Assembly: GCF_041260665.1 (NCBI RefSeq)
Contig: NZ_JBGCCT010000001.1
Coordinates: forward strand, 496,001-560,000
DNA length: 64,000 nucleotides
Source: Catenulispora sp. GP43
Lineage (GTDB): Bacteria > Actinomycetota > Actinomycetes > Streptomycetales > Catenulisporaceae
Direction of reading: 5' to 3'
Part shown: positions 44,410 through 53,269 of the stretch, piece by piece
Layout: each line of letters opens with the position of its first letter
Numbering within the stretch: position 1 is the stretch's first letter
The notes under the pieces: model-generated
What the model was told of the DNA's origin: nothing
Databases searched by the model: none
Seen by the model: only the letters and a program-made list of their open reading frames with translations
Position numbers and translations under genes: made by a program

Positions 44410-45954
44410 TCAGTTCACCTTGCGCTCCCGTCCCTCCCAGTACGGTTCGCGCAGTTTGAACTTCTGCAGCTTGCCGGTCGCGGTGCGCGGCAGCGACTCC
44501 CGGAACTCCACGGTCGTCGGCGCCTTGTAGCCGGCGATCAGCCCCTTGCAGTGCTTGATCACCTCGGCCTCGGTGGTGGCCCGCGAGGAGTGGTCCTCCT
44601 TCAGGACAACCAGGGCCTTGATGGTCTCGCCCCACTTCTCGTCCGGCACGCCGATCACCGCGCACTCGGCGATCCCCGGGTGCTTGTAGAGCGCGTCCTC
44701 GACCTCGATGGAGGACACGTTCTCGCCGCCGGTGATGATGACGTCCTTCTTGCGGTCGGAGATGGTCAGGTAGCCGTCGCCGCTGATCGCGCCGCCGTCG
44801 CCGGTGTGGAACCAGTCCTCGGCCAGCGCCCGCGCGGACTCCTCGGGCTGCTGCCAGTAGCCCTGGAGCACCACGTTGGAGCGCACCAGGACCTCGCCCT
44901 CGTCGTCGGTGACCATGCGGGTGCCGAGCGAGGGGACGCCGGCGCGCATCAGGTTCTGCGCGCGCTCCAGGCTCGACAGGCCGTCCCACTCCTTCCGGGT
45001 CCGGTTCACGGTGACCAGCGGGGCGGTCTCGGTCAGACCGTAGATCTGGTTGAACTGCCAGCCCAGCACGTCCTCGACCTGCTGGATCACGGTGCTCGGC
45101 GGCGGCGCGCCGGCCACGACCACCCGGACCCGGTCCCGGCCGGGGATCTCGCCGTCCCACTCCTCGGCCGCCGCCAGCACCATGGCGATGACGGTCGGGG
45201 CGCCGTTCAGGAGCGTGACGCCGTGCTGCTCGATCCGCCGCAGGATCTCGGCCCCGTCGACCTTGCGCAGCACGATCTGCTCGGCGCCGAGGCCGGTCAC
45301 GACGTAGGGCATGCCCCAGCCGTTGGCGTGGAACATCGGCAGCGTGTGCAGGTAGACGTCCCGGTCGCTGACGCCCAGGTGCAGACCCATAAGGACGGCG
45401 TTCAGCCAGATGTTGCGGTGTGTCAGCTGCACGCCCTTCGGCCGCGCGGTGGTGCCCGAGGTGTAGTTGATGGTCGCGGTGTCGTTCTCGCCGACGGCGT
45501 GCCGCACCGGCTCGTGGTCGCCCTCGAAGAACAGCGCGTCGGTCTCCGCGCCGATGACGAAGCGGTGCCGCGCCGTCACGCCCTTGAGCGCGTCGTCGAC
45601 CTCGGGGTCGACGAGCAGCACTTCCGCCCCGCTGTGCTCGACGATGTAGGCGACCTCGTCGGCCCGCAGCCGGAAGTTCACCGGGACCAGGACCCGCCCG
45701 TATCCGCTCACTCCGAAGAACGAGGTCAGCAGGCGCGCGGAGTTGTGCGACACCACCGCCACCCGCGCCCCCGCGCCGACGCCCAACCGGTCCAACGCCG
45801 CCGCCTGCGCCCGCGCCCGCCGGGCGATGTCCTTGTAGGTGAGGGTGCCCCAGGACGGCGCGGGCTGGTCGGGCTCGTCGACGACCGCGGCACGGTCACC
45901 GTAGACGGCTTCTGCGCGGTCCAGGAAGTCGGAGACAGTGAGGGGAATCTGCAT
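44410..45954 (-). CDS. Long-chain acyl-CoA synthetase / AMP-binding ligase
   Basis: A 514-residue adenylate-forming enzyme. TINYTSGTTARPKG (near residue 160) is the P-loop, YGLTETAPL the A5 motif, FHTGDGGAISGDGYLTISDR the ATP hinge, and RTATGKLQKF the catalytic C-terminal Lys. It activates a carboxylic acid with ATP and CoA; chain length cannot be told. It starts 84 nt from mqnC on the same strand. Confidence 0.9.
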   Translation of the reverse strand: MQIPLTVSDFLDRAEAVYGDRAAVVDEPDQPAPSWGTLTYKDIARRARAQAAALDRLGVGAGARVAVVSHNSARLLTSFFGVSGYGRVLVPVNFRLRADEVAYIVEHSGAEVLLVDPEVDDALKGVTARHRFVIGAETDALFFEGDHEPVRHAVGENDTATINYTSGTTARPKGVQLTHRNIWLNAVLMGLHLGVSDRDVYLHTLPMFHANGWGMPYVVTGLGAEQIVLRKVDGAEILRRIEQHGVTLLNGAPTVIAMVLAAAEEWDGEIPGRDRVRVVVAGAPPPSTVIQQVEDVLGWQFNQIYGLTETAPLVTVNRTRKEWDGLSSLERAQNLMRAGVPSLGTRMVTDDEGEVLVRSNVVLQGYWQQPEESARALAEDWFHTGDGGAISGDGYLTISDRKKDVIITGGENVSSIEVEDALYKHPGIAECAVIGVPDEKWGETIKALVVLKEDHSSRATTEAEVIKHCKGLIAGYKAPTTVEFRESLPRTATGKLQKFKLREPYWEGRERKVN

Positions 45955-46038
45955 CCCCTCACTGTCTTACTTCCGAGTAGCTCTGCATAGAGGCTGCTCG
46001 GCGTGTCGCCGAACTGATCGGGATCAGCGAGCGGTCGG

Positions 46039-47253
46039 CTACCGCACGTCCACCAGCTTCAGCTCCGGATGCGCCGTCCCGCCCTCGATCGCCGTCGAGG
46101 CGATGTGGCTCATCACGTGGTCGTCGACCGGGTCGTTCGCCGGGTCGTCGTGCACGGTGATCAGCTCGTAGGTGGTGCTGCGCTGGGCCGGGACGCGGCC
46201 GGCGGCGCGGATCAGGTGGATCAGCTCCATGCGGTTGGAGCGGTGCTTGGCGCCGGCGGAGGAGACCACGTTCTCCTCCAGCATCACCGAGCCCAGGTCG
46301 TCGGCGCCGTAGTGCAGGGAGAGCTGGCCGGCCTCCTTGCCGACGGTGAGCCAGGAGCCCTGGATGTGCGCGACGTTGTGCAGGTACAGCCGGGCGACGG
46401 CGATCAGGCGCAGGTACTCGAACATCGTGGCCTGCGTCTGGCCCTTGAGCTTGTTGTTCTCCGGCTGGTACGTGTACGGGATGAAGGCGCGGAAGCCGCC
46501 GGTGCGGTCCTGCACGTCGCGGATCATGCGCAGGTGCTCGATGCGCTCGGCGTTGGTCTCGCCGGTGCCCATCAGCATCGTGGAGGTGCTCTCCAGGCCG
46601 AGGCCGTGGGCGGTCTCCATGATCTCCAGCCAGCGCTCGCCGGACTCCTTCAGCGGCGCGATGGCGTTGCGGGGACGGGCCGGCAGGAGCTCGGCGCCGG
46701 CGCCGGCGAAGGAGTCCAGGCCCGACTCCTTCAGGCGGGTGATGGCCTCCTCGATGGTGACGCCGGAGACCTTGGCCATGTGCTGCACCTCGGAGGCACC
46801 GAGGGAGTGGATGACCAGCTGCGGGAACTCGGCCTTGATGGCGCGGAAGTTCTCCTCGTAGTACTCGACCCCGTAGTCCGGGTGGTGGCCGCCCTGGAAC
46901 ATGATCTGCGTTCCGCCGAGGGACACGGTCTCCGCGCAGCGGCGCAGGATGTCCTCCAGCGGACGGGTCCACACGTTGTCCGACTTCGGCGCCGCGTAGA
47001 ACGCGCAGAACTTGCACGCCGTGACGCAGGCGTTGGTGTAGTTGATGTTCCGCTCGATGATGTACGTGGCGATCTCGCCGTGCTCGCCGTAGACGCCGGA
47101 GTAGCGCTTGCGGCGCGCATTGTCCGCGGCGGTACCCAGCGAGTGCAAAGGCGCGTGGCGGTACAGTTCCAGCGCTTCCTCGTACTCGATCCGACCACCG
47201 TCCGCGGCCCGGTCGAGGGCGTCTTGGAGCTCCGCGGAGATCTGCTTGCTCAT
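46039..47253 (-). CDS. mqnC: Cyclic dehypoxanthinyl futalosine synthase
   Basis: A 404-residue radical SAM enzyme that cyclises dehypoxanthinylfutalosine in the futalosine route to menaquinone. The cluster motif is CVTACKFC (CX3CX2C) after RNINYTNA; MFQGGHHPDYGVEYYE and FAGAGAELLPARPRNA are MqnC hallmarks that tell it from MqnE. Length is normal. The hairpin-free gap to the DUF1152 gene is 54 nt. Confidence 0.93.
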   Translation of the reverse strand: MSKQISAELQDALDRAADGGRIEYEEALELYRHAPLHSLGTAADNARRKRYSGVYGEHGEIATYIIERNINYTNACVTACKFCAFYAAPKSDNVWTRPLEDILRRCAETVSLGGTQIMFQGGHHPDYGVEYYEENFRAIKAEFPQLVIHSLGASEVQHMAKVSGVTIEEAITRLKESGLDSFAGAGAELLPARPRNAIAPLKESGERWLEIMETAHGLGLESTSTMLMGTGETNAERIEHLRMIRDVQDRTGGFRAFIPYTYQPENNKLKGQTQATMFEYLRLIAVARLYLHNVAHIQGSWLTVGKEAGQLSLHYGADDLGSVMLEENVVSSAGAKHRSNRMELIHLIRAAGRVPAQRSTTYELITVHDDPANDPVDDHVMSHIASTAIEGGTAHPELKLVDVR

Positions 47254-47307
47254 CGGGCGTGCCCTTCGTCCGGGATCTTAAGTGCCTCTCCAGGGTACTT
47301 CGGAGCT

Positions 47308-48270
47308 TCAGTGCGGGAACTGTCTGGGTATCCGCCGCTCGGCGAGGCCGTCGCGGAAGGCCCCGATGATCGTGGTGATCTGTCCGAAGGTCCGAGTACC
47401 TTCCAACTGCGGCAAGTAGAGGTGCCGAGCAGCGAGTCCTTCGACGGTGACTGTGAAGTACATCGCCATGAGCGGGTTCACAAAAAGCACACTGTTGTGT
47501 GTGCGTTGTGTGAAGTGGACATTCCCGGACACGCCGAGCATCGCCGAGGCGATCTGGCCGTGCACGATCGAGGGCCGCATAGGGGTGTTCTCCTGCGCGT
47601 ACGCGACAGCGTCGAGGTAGAGCGAGCCCTCGCGGCTGGAGCGCGGGATGGAGAACGCGCCGAGGTAGGCGCCGTCGGCGTCCAGGTCGGACAGGTTCTC
47701 CAGCACCTGCACGTGGTTCACGCCGTGGTACGCGTCGATCCCGAAGCCGACGCTGACAACCAGCCGCACCGGCACCTCGTCCAGCCCGGCCACGACGGCC
47801 AGGCTCAGCATGTCCTCCTCCGGCGTCCCCAGCCCGGCCTCGTCCCCGCGCATCAGGATGTCGGTCCCGCCGTCGACCAGCACGATCGCGTCGAGGTCCA
47901 GGTGCGCGATCAGGGCCCGATACGCCGCGCGCAGCGGCTCGACCCCGGTCCGCTGAAAGGAGTAGACCGTCGAGGGCTCGCCCACGGTCTTCAACCAGCG
48001 CGCCAGGGTGCGCTCCGGGAAGTACTCGGCGAACCCGCCGCTGGCCGGCGTGATGGCCGCGACGTCGGGCGCCAGCCACGCGTCCAGGCTGAAGCCGGAG
48101 GAGACGAAGGTCAGGCTGCCGAGGAAGACCTCGGCGCCGCGCTCCCGCAGCGCCAGGGCCAGGGGGAGTCCGCCGAAGACGTCGAACCCGCCGCCGGCCC
48201 CGGCGATCAGGACGCGGCGGGAGTCGGCGAGGGCGGAGAACAGCGGCAGCTCGCGCAGGCTGGTGGTCAT
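47308..48270 (-). CDS. DUF1152 family protein
   Basis: A 320-residue cytosolic protein. AGAGGGFDVFGGLPLALALRE is a Rossmann-like nucleotide loop, VLVDGGTDILMRGDE an acidic motif, and VHGQIASAMLG lies later; all are typical of DUF1152, common in actinobacteria and archaea. Function is unknown. TATCGT sits 8 nt before the ATG. It is upstream of mqnC, probably by chance order rather than pathway. Confidence 0.8.
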   Translation of the reverse strand: MTTSLRELPLFSALADSRRVLIAGAGGGFDVFGGLPLALALRERGAEVFLGSLTFVSSGFSLDAWLAPDVAAITPASGGFAEYFPERTLARWLKTVGEPSTVYSFQRTGVEPLRAAYRALIAHLDLDAIVLVDGGTDILMRGDEAGLGTPEEDMLSLAVVAGLDEVPVRLVVSVGFGIDAYHGVNHVQVLENLSDLDADGAYLGAFSIPRSSREGSLYLDAVAYAQENTPMRPSIVHGQIASAMLGVSGNVHFTQRTHNSVLFVNPLMAMYFTVTVEGLAARHLYLPQLEGTRTFGQITTIIGAFRDGLAERRIPRQFPH

Positions 48271-48336
48271 GGCAGAGGACGATAACCGCGGGCTGAGGAC
48301 TGTGCGCTGCGATTCCCGCCCCCGCGCCGTCCGGTG

Positions 48337-48891
48337 CTACTTGTCCCCGGCCCGGAAGATCATGCAGGTCGACGTGGCACTGGCGTACAGCTTCCCGTTC
48401 CCGTCCACGATCCGCGCCTCGGCCAGCGCGGTACGCCGCCCCATGTGCGTCACCGTGCCGATGCACTGCACCTGGCCGGTGTCCTTGGTCATGCCGCGCA
48501 GGAACTTCACCGACAGGTCGAGCGAGGTGTAGAAGTCGCCGGCCGGCAGCAGCGACTGCACCGCGCAGCCGCAGGCGGAGTCCAGCAGAGTCGCGAAGAC
48601 ACCGCCGTGCACCGACCCGATCGGGTTGTAGTGGTGCTCGGCCGGGGTCATGGTGAAGACCACGCGGCCCTCCGCGACGTCACTGAGCCCGTCGAAGCCC
48701 AACGTCTCCGAGATCGGCGGCTTGGGTATCCGCCCCTCGGCCATGGCCCGCAGGTACTCCACGCCGGACAGGCCCGCGCCCTCGGCGAAGGAGGCCATCG
48801 GGTCGTCCCAGCTGTAGGTGCGGCTGCGTTCGGCCTCCGCGTCGGCGCTGGTGTTCTCGACACCCTCGATGCCGTCCATGGTCTCGGTCAT
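48337..48891 (-). CDS. PaaI-type hotdog-fold thioesterase
   Basis: A 184-residue acyl-CoA thioesterase-like protein. HYNPIGSVHGGVFATLLDSACG is the catalytic HGG region with the Asp in the following helix, and VGTVTHMGRRTALAEARI-like strands close the fold. It has about 50 extra N-terminal residues. GGAGG precedes the ATG. It may hydrolyse aromatic or CoA-bound acids; MenI-type DHNA-CoA hydrolysis is not needed in the futalosine route. Confidence 0.88.
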   Translation of the reverse strand: MTETMDGIEGVENTSADAEAERSRTYSWDDPMASFAEGAGLSGVEYLRAMAEGRIPKPPISETLGFDGLSDVAEGRVVFTMTPAEHHYNPIGSVHGGVFATLLDSACGCAVQSLLPAGDFYTSLDLSVKFLRGMTKDTGQVQCIGTVTHMGRRTALAEARIVDGNGKLYASATSTCMIFRAGDK

Positions 48892-49002
48892 GGCCGCGTA
48901 CCTCCCGGGTGCGAGTGGACTGGACAGTTAGCTACTACTGAGTAACAACGAGTTTAGTCCACGCGCGGTTCCCGAGCGGAGGTGGGATGTCCAGTGAGCA
49001 AA

Positions 49003-49042
49003 TGTGTACACAAGTTGCGAGATATGCGCGATTCAGTACCAT
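49003..49042 (+). promoter_or_regulatory. Promoter and TGTACA operator of the YefM/RelE-type pair
   Basis: The palindrome TGTGTACACA (49003-49012) carries the TGTACA core known from YefM operators. It directly abuts a -35-like TTGCGA (49015-49020), which is 16 bp from TACCAT (49037-49042), itself 6 nt before the antitoxin ATG. The order suits autorepression and a near-leaderless mRNA. Confidence 0.6.
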
Positions 49043-49048
49043 GAATCC

Positions 49049-49306
49049 ATGAGTGACGCCTACCCGATGACCACGGCCCGCGCCAACTTCGGCAACCTGG
49101 TCCGCCGCACCGCCAACGGCCGTGAGCGGATCGCCATCACCGACCACGGACACACGGCGGCGATACTGATCAACCCGAGCGAGCTCGCTGAGATCGAAGA
49201 AGCGCTCGCTGTGGCACAGTACAAACTTCGCCGGGCCAACGGCACGCCTGACACTCCGGTGCCGCACGACGAAGTCCTCCGGCTGCTCGGGCTGCCGCCG
49301 GAATGA
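49049..49306 (+). CDS. Type II antitoxin, Phd/YefM family
   Basis: An 85-residue antitoxin. The N-terminal DNA-binding half reads YPMTTARANFGNLVRRTANG and ERIAITDHGHTAAILINPSE; the acidic/helical C-terminus should wrap the toxin. The stop overlaps the toxin ATG by 4 nt. It should repress its own operon through the palindrome upstream. Confidence 0.9.
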   Translation: MSDAYPMTTARANFGNLVRRTANGRERIAITDHGHTAAILINPSELAEIEEALAVAQYKLRRANGTPDTPVPHDEVLRLLGLPPE

Positions 49307-49554
49307 CCTGGTCGATCATCTGGGAGCCTCGCGCTGTCGCCGCGGCTTCCCGCTTCCTCGACGACGACTCGGAGGGCCTGAAGCAGGTTCTCGCGGCTGC
49401 GGGCCTTCTTCGCTCCGAGCCTCGTCCCGAAGGGTCCGCGCCATACGGCTCACCGGACCTTCGCCGCATCCGCATCGGCTGGTATCGCATGGTCTACGAG
49501 ATCGATGAGACAGCCGCCACCATCACTGTCATCCACCTCGGCCGCGTCGAATAA
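49303..49554 (+). CDS. Type II toxin, RelE/ParE superfamily
   Basis: An 83-residue toxin with WSIIWEPRAVAAASRFL at the start and RRIRIGWYRMVYEIDETA, the basic strand typical of RelE-like mRNA interferases, before ITVIHLGRV. It overlaps the antitoxin by ATGA. RelE-type ribosome-dependent mRNA cleavage is more likely than ParE gyrase inhibition given the YefM-type partner, but both fit the fold. Confidence 0.88.
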   Translation: MTWSIIWEPRAVAAASRFLDDDSEGLKQVLAAAGLLRSEPRPEGSAPYGSPDLRRIRIGWYRMVYEIDETAATITVIHLGRVE

Positions 49555-49601
49555 CCCCCCTCGGCGCCGGCTCCCCTCCGGCGCCGCCCGGCGGCCCCGG
49601 C

Positions 49602-50492
49602 TCAGTTCTGCTGCGGCAGCAGCAGGACCTCCGGCACCTCCAGCACGCCGATCTGGTCGCCGATCTGCCGCGCGAACTCCCGCAGGCCCGCCAGCTGGCG
49701 CTCGCCCAGCGAGAAGTCCAGCGTCGTGAAGTAGTCCTCCAGCTGCGCCGCCGGGAACTGCTCCCAGCGCTCGACCTGGCGCGCCACCTTGTCGACGTGT
49801 TCCAGCGAGATGTCGCGGGAGCGCAGGAAGCCCTGGTGCACCTCGTGGACGATGTCCGGGCAGCGCTCCAGGTACTCCTTGCGGACCGCCCAGACCGCGA
49901 ACACCATCGGCAGGCCGGTCCAGTCCTTCCAGGCCTGGCCCAGGTCCAGCAGGTTGGTGCCGAGGCGGTTGGAGTCGTACAGCCAGGCGCGCAGCGCCGG
50001 GTCGCCGATGATCACGCCGGCGTCGCCCTCGCGGAGCATCAGCTCCAGGTCGGGGGCACAGTGGAAGTAGTCGGGGCGCACCCCGTACTTCTCGCGCAGG
50101 ATGAGCTGGGCCAGCTGGACCGTGGTGCGGCTGGTGGAGCCCAGGGCCACGCGGGCGCCGTCCAGGGCCTCGAAGGGGACCTTGCTGACCAGGTTGCAGC
50201 TGGTCACCGGGCCGTCGCTGCCGACCGCGACGTCGGGCAGGACCACCAGGTCCTCGGCGTTGCGCAGGTACTCGACCAGGCTGATCGGGCCGATGTCCAG
50301 GTCGCCGGCCACCAGCATGTTCGACAGCACGTCAGGGCTCTGCTTGATCAGCTCCATGTCGAGGATCGCGCCGGAGTTGACCAGGCCCCAGTAGATGGGC
50401 AGGCAGTTGAGGAACTGGATGTGCCCGACGCGGGGTCGCCGCCGGCACTGGGAGAGGTGCGCTTCAAGCCGCGCGTCGGAGAGTTCGTCCAC
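49602..50492 (-). CDS. mqnA: Chorismate dehydratase
   Basis: A 296-residue periplasmic-binding-fold enzyme that converts chorismate to 3-[(1-carboxyvinyl)oxy]benzoate, the first step of the futalosine menaquinone route. RVGHIQFLNCLPIYWGL is the family start, GDLDIGPISLVEYLRN the core, and GSTSRTTVQLAQLIL the binding loop. The GTG start is preceded by TAACCT at 7 nt, so it is likely leaderless. A toxin-antitoxin pair lies between it and the thioesterase. Confidence 0.94.
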   Translation of the reverse strand: MDELSDARLEAHLSQCRRRPRVGHIQFLNCLPIYWGLVNSGAILDMELIKQSPDVLSNMLVAGDLDIGPISLVEYLRNAEDLVVLPDVAVGSDGPVTSCNLVSKVPFEALDGARVALGSTSRTTVQLAQLILREKYGVRPDYFHCAPDLELMLREGDAGVIIGDPALRAWLYDSNRLGTNLLDLGQAWKDWTGLPMVFAVWAVRKEYLERCPDIVHEVHQGFLRSRDISLEHVDKVARQVERWEQFPAAQLEDYFTTLDFSLGERQLAGLREFARQIGDQIGVLEVPEVLLLPQQN

Positions 50493-50594
50493 GGGGTTCA
50501 GGTTACGACCGCGTGATCAGGAGTCCAGTGCCGGGGCACTCGGACTAATGCGGCGAGCCGGACACGCGCCCCCCGGCACGCCGCGCCCGCCGTG

Positions 50595-51008
50595 TCAGTC
50601 CTCGTCCTCCATGGCCGCGTTCTCCTCGAACCGCCCGGCCAGGCGCTCGGTACGCCGGGTCACCTGCACGGACATCGCGTCGCGCTGGCGGGAGAGCAGG
50701 AAGAAGGACGCCACGCCGGAGACCAGCAGCGCGCCCATCATCAGGTAGAGCACGCCGTTGCCGGTCACGATGTGCCCGGTCGCCGCGACGGCGCCCCACA
50801 GCACCGCCAGCGACAGCAGGAAGATCCCGATGCGCAGCGTCGCGTAGCGCATCGTGGCGTGCTTGCCCTGCGCCGCCGCGGCGCCGGCCGCCAGGACCTC
50901 GGACTCGGTCGGCTCGTCGGCGACGGCCGGGTCGACGGTGGTCGTGCCGGCGGCGTCCGCCGCCTCCTTCAGCCCGGCCTTGTCAGCCGTCTTGTTGTCG
51001 GCAGACAT
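50595..51008 (-). CDS. DUF4229 family membrane protein
   Basis: A 137-residue protein with an acidic/alanine-rich N-terminus, two membrane helices (LRIGIFLLSLAVLWGAVAAT and LYLMMGALLVSGVASFFLL), then SRQRDAMSVQVTRR, the DUF4229 signature. It is commonly found near mqn genes in actinobacteria. GGAG precedes the ATG. Function unknown. Confidence 0.85.
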   Translation of the reverse strand: MSADNKTADKAGLKEAADAAGTTTVDPAVADEPTESEVLAAGAAAAQGKHATMRYATLRIGIFLLSLAVLWGAVAATGHIVTGNGVLYLMMGALLVSGVASFFLLSRQRDAMSVQVTRRTERLAGRFEENAAMEDED

Positions 51009-51054
51009 CCGCCGACTCCTTCCATCGGTATGAGAGACCAGCCACGGGCGGGGT

Positions 51055-51564
51055 CTACAGGCTCATCGCCATGTGGATCTCGTCCCGGTAGTCGTCCGCA
51101 CCGACCCGCAACATGCGCGGGATGCGGCCGACCTCGGTGTATCCGCACTTGCTGTAGAAGTGTTCCAGCCCGAGCCCGCCGCGGCAGGTGAGGTGGAGCA
51201 TTTCGACACCGTCGAGGGTACGCGCCACCCGCTCGGCCTCCCGCAGCAGTTCCACCCCGTAGCCCCGGCCCTGGTGCTTCGGGTCCACGGCCACGGTCTT
51301 GAGCAGGCGCGCGTGGTCCTTGAGCGGGAACCGGTGGTCCACCAGGACCAGGAACGCGACCGGCTCCCCGTCCTGGAAGCCGACCAGGAACAGGTCCCGC
51401 CCGACCGCGAAGGACCTGAACGCCTCGGCGTCCACGCTCTCCCGCTCCACCGGGGCGACGTAGCCGATGGCGCCGCCGGCGTTGGTGGCGTCGGTCCAGA
51501 TGTCGACGAGCCGCGCGCGCAGGGCGTCGTCGATCTCGGGGAGGGTCCGGAAGGTCAGCGCCAC
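51055..51564 (-). CDS. GNAT family N-acetyltransferase
   Basis: A 169-residue acetyltransferase. VAVDPKHQGRGYGVELL is the full acetyl-CoA motif A (QxxGxG), followed by LTCRGGLGLEHFYSKCGY. I start at the GTG of VALTFRTLPE; the frame is open to 51603, which would overlap the small membrane gene upstream. Substrate unknown. It lies between that gene and DUF4229. Confidence 0.82.
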   Translation of the reverse strand: MALTFRTLPEIDDALRARLVDIWTDATNAGGAIGYVAPVERESVDAEAFRSFAVGRDLFLVGFQDGEPVAFLVLVDHRFPLKDHARLLKTVAVDPKHQGRGYGVELLREAERVARTLDGVEMLHLTCRGGLGLEHFYSKCGYTEVGRIPRMLRVGADDYRDEIHMAMSL

Positions 51565-51580
51565 GACGATCGCGCCCCGC

Positions 51581-51808
51581 TCAGCGCTCGACGGCGTCGG
51601 CACGCCGGGCCCGGCGCAGGCCCACGGCGACGTTCAGCACCGTGGCCGCGACCACGATCAGCGCCGCGCCGGCCACCTCGGACGGCACCACCGGCTCCGA
51701 CCGGCTCAGCAGCAGCGCGCCGCCGGCCACCGCGAACAGGCCGACGGCCAGCACGCGCAGCTCGGCGGCCAGGCTGAAGGGACGGCGGGGACGATCACGG
51801 AAGTTCAC
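51581..51808 (-). CDS. Small two-helix membrane protein
   Basis: A 75-residue protein with basic ends and two membrane helices (LRVLAVGLFAVAGGALLL and EVAGAALIVVAATVLNVAVG). No family recognised. It lies between the GNAT gene and mqnE on the same strand, with a 173-nt gap upstream of it that holds no gene. Confidence 0.6.
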   Translation of the reverse strand: MNFRDRPRRPFSLAAELRVLAVGLFAVAGGALLLSRSEPVVPSEVAGAALIVVAATVLNVAVGLRRARRADAVER

Positions 51809-51981
51809 AAGATAGGACTATGCGGCACGGGTTGGCCGATTCCCAAATCTGTGCCGCCGCTTCCCAAATCATTCCCGGACCCCGGGCGCGCCCCTGACAG
51901 CACGCGAGCGGCGCACCCCGAAGGAAGTGCGCCGCCCGTGATCGTCCGATCCCGCCGAGTGATCGAACCAGACCGCTGTGC

Positions 51982-53142
51982 TCAGAACGTCATCAGCTGC
52001 GGCTCTTCCCGCCGCCCGAGCTCCGGCCCCTCGTACTCGCGGATGACCTCGTAGCGCGTGTTGCGCTCCACCGGCGTGAAGCCGGCGTCGCGGATCAGGT
52101 CCAGCAGGTCGTCGCGGGTCATCTTGTTCGGGGTGCCGAAGTCGTCCGCGTCGTGGGTGATCTTGTACTCCACCACGGAGCCGTCCAGGTCGTCGGCGCC
52201 GTAGTTGAGCGCCAGCTGCGCGGTGGACAGGCCGTGCATGACCCAGAAGCACTTCACGTGGTCGAAGTTGTCCAGCAGCAGGCGGGACACCGCGAAGGTC
52301 TTCAACGCCTCCACGCCGGTGGCCATCGGCTGGTTCATCAGCCGGTTGCGGACCTTGCCGTCCTTGCTGTCGTGGAAGTCGTGCTGGAAGCGCAGCGGGA
52401 TGAAGACCGCGAAGCCGCCGGTCTCGTCCTGGAGCTCGCGCAGCCGCAGCACGTGGTCCACCCGGTGGCGCGGCTCCTCGATGTGGCCGTAGAGCATGGT
52501 GGCCGGGGTGCGCAGGCCCTTGGCGTGTGCCAGGCGGTGGATCCGGGACCAGTCCTCCCAGTGCGTGGCGTGGTCCACGATCTGCGAGCGGATCTCCTCG
52601 TCGAAGATCTCCGCGCCGCCGCCGGTCAGCGACTCCAGGCCGGCCTCGATCAGCTCGTCGAGGATCTCATCGGCGCCCAGGCCGGAGATCTTCTCGAACC
52701 AGTGGATCTCGGTGGCGGTGAAGGCCTTGATCGACACCCCGGGGAGCACGGCCTTCAGCTCGCTGATCGACTTCGGGTAGTAGCGCCACGGCAGCGTGGG
52801 GTGCAGGCCGTTCACGATGTGCAGCTCGGTGATGCCGTCCGGCTCCATGTCCTTGGCCAGGCGGACGGCTTCCTCAATGCGCATCGTGTACGCGTCCTTC
52901 TCCCCCGGCTTGCGCTGGAAGGAGCAGTACGCGCAGGAGGCCGAACAGACGTTCGTCATGTTCAGGTGCCGGTTGACGTTGAAGAAGACCTTGTCGCCGT
53001 TCTTCCGGGTCCGCACCTCGTGCGCGAGCTCGCCGAGCCAGGCCACCTCATCGGTGTCGTACAGCGCCACGCCGTCCTCGAAGGACAGCCGCGAGCCGGC
53101 GCGGACCTTCTCCTCGATCTCGCGCTTGAGCCCGGCGTCCAT
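51982..53142 (-). CDS. mqnE: Aminodeoxyfutalosine synthase
   Basis: A 386-residue radical SAM enzyme that joins the MqnA product to SAM to give aminofutalosine. The cluster motif is CSASCAYC after NRHLNMTNV; RKPGEKDAYTMRIEEA, IVNGLHPTLPWRYYP and TATEIHWFEKISGL are MqnE hallmarks. I start at MDAGLKREIEEK, with AAGGTGAGG upstream; the frame to 53298 lacks homology. It is divergent from the membrane protein at 53270. Confidence 0.94.
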   Translation of the reverse strand: MDAGLKREIEEKVRAGSRLSFEDGVALYDTDEVAWLGELAHEVRTRKNGDKVFFNVNRHLNMTNVCSASCAYCSFQRKPGEKDAYTMRIEEAVRLAKDMEPDGITELHIVNGLHPTLPWRYYPKSISELKAVLPGVSIKAFTATEIHWFEKISGLGADEILDELIEAGLESLTGGGAEIFDEEIRSQIVDHATHWEDWSRIHRLAHAKGLRTPATMLYGHIEEPRHRVDHVLRLRELQDETGGFAVFIPLRFQHDFHDSKDGKVRNRLMNQPMATGVEALKTFAVSRLLLDNFDHVKCFWVMHGLSTAQLALNYGADDLDGSVVEYKITHDADDFGTPNKMTRDDLLDLIRDAGFTPVERNTRYEVIREYEGPELGRREEPQLMTF

Positions 53143-53269
53143 GGCCTCACCTTTTCCGTCCGACGTCGTCCTGATCACACAGCAGAGTACGGCAGGCTTC
53201 CGTAACGACCTCGTCTGGATTGCGTGATCACGTTGCGGTCCGGCGCCCGGACAGCGGATAGTCGTCATC

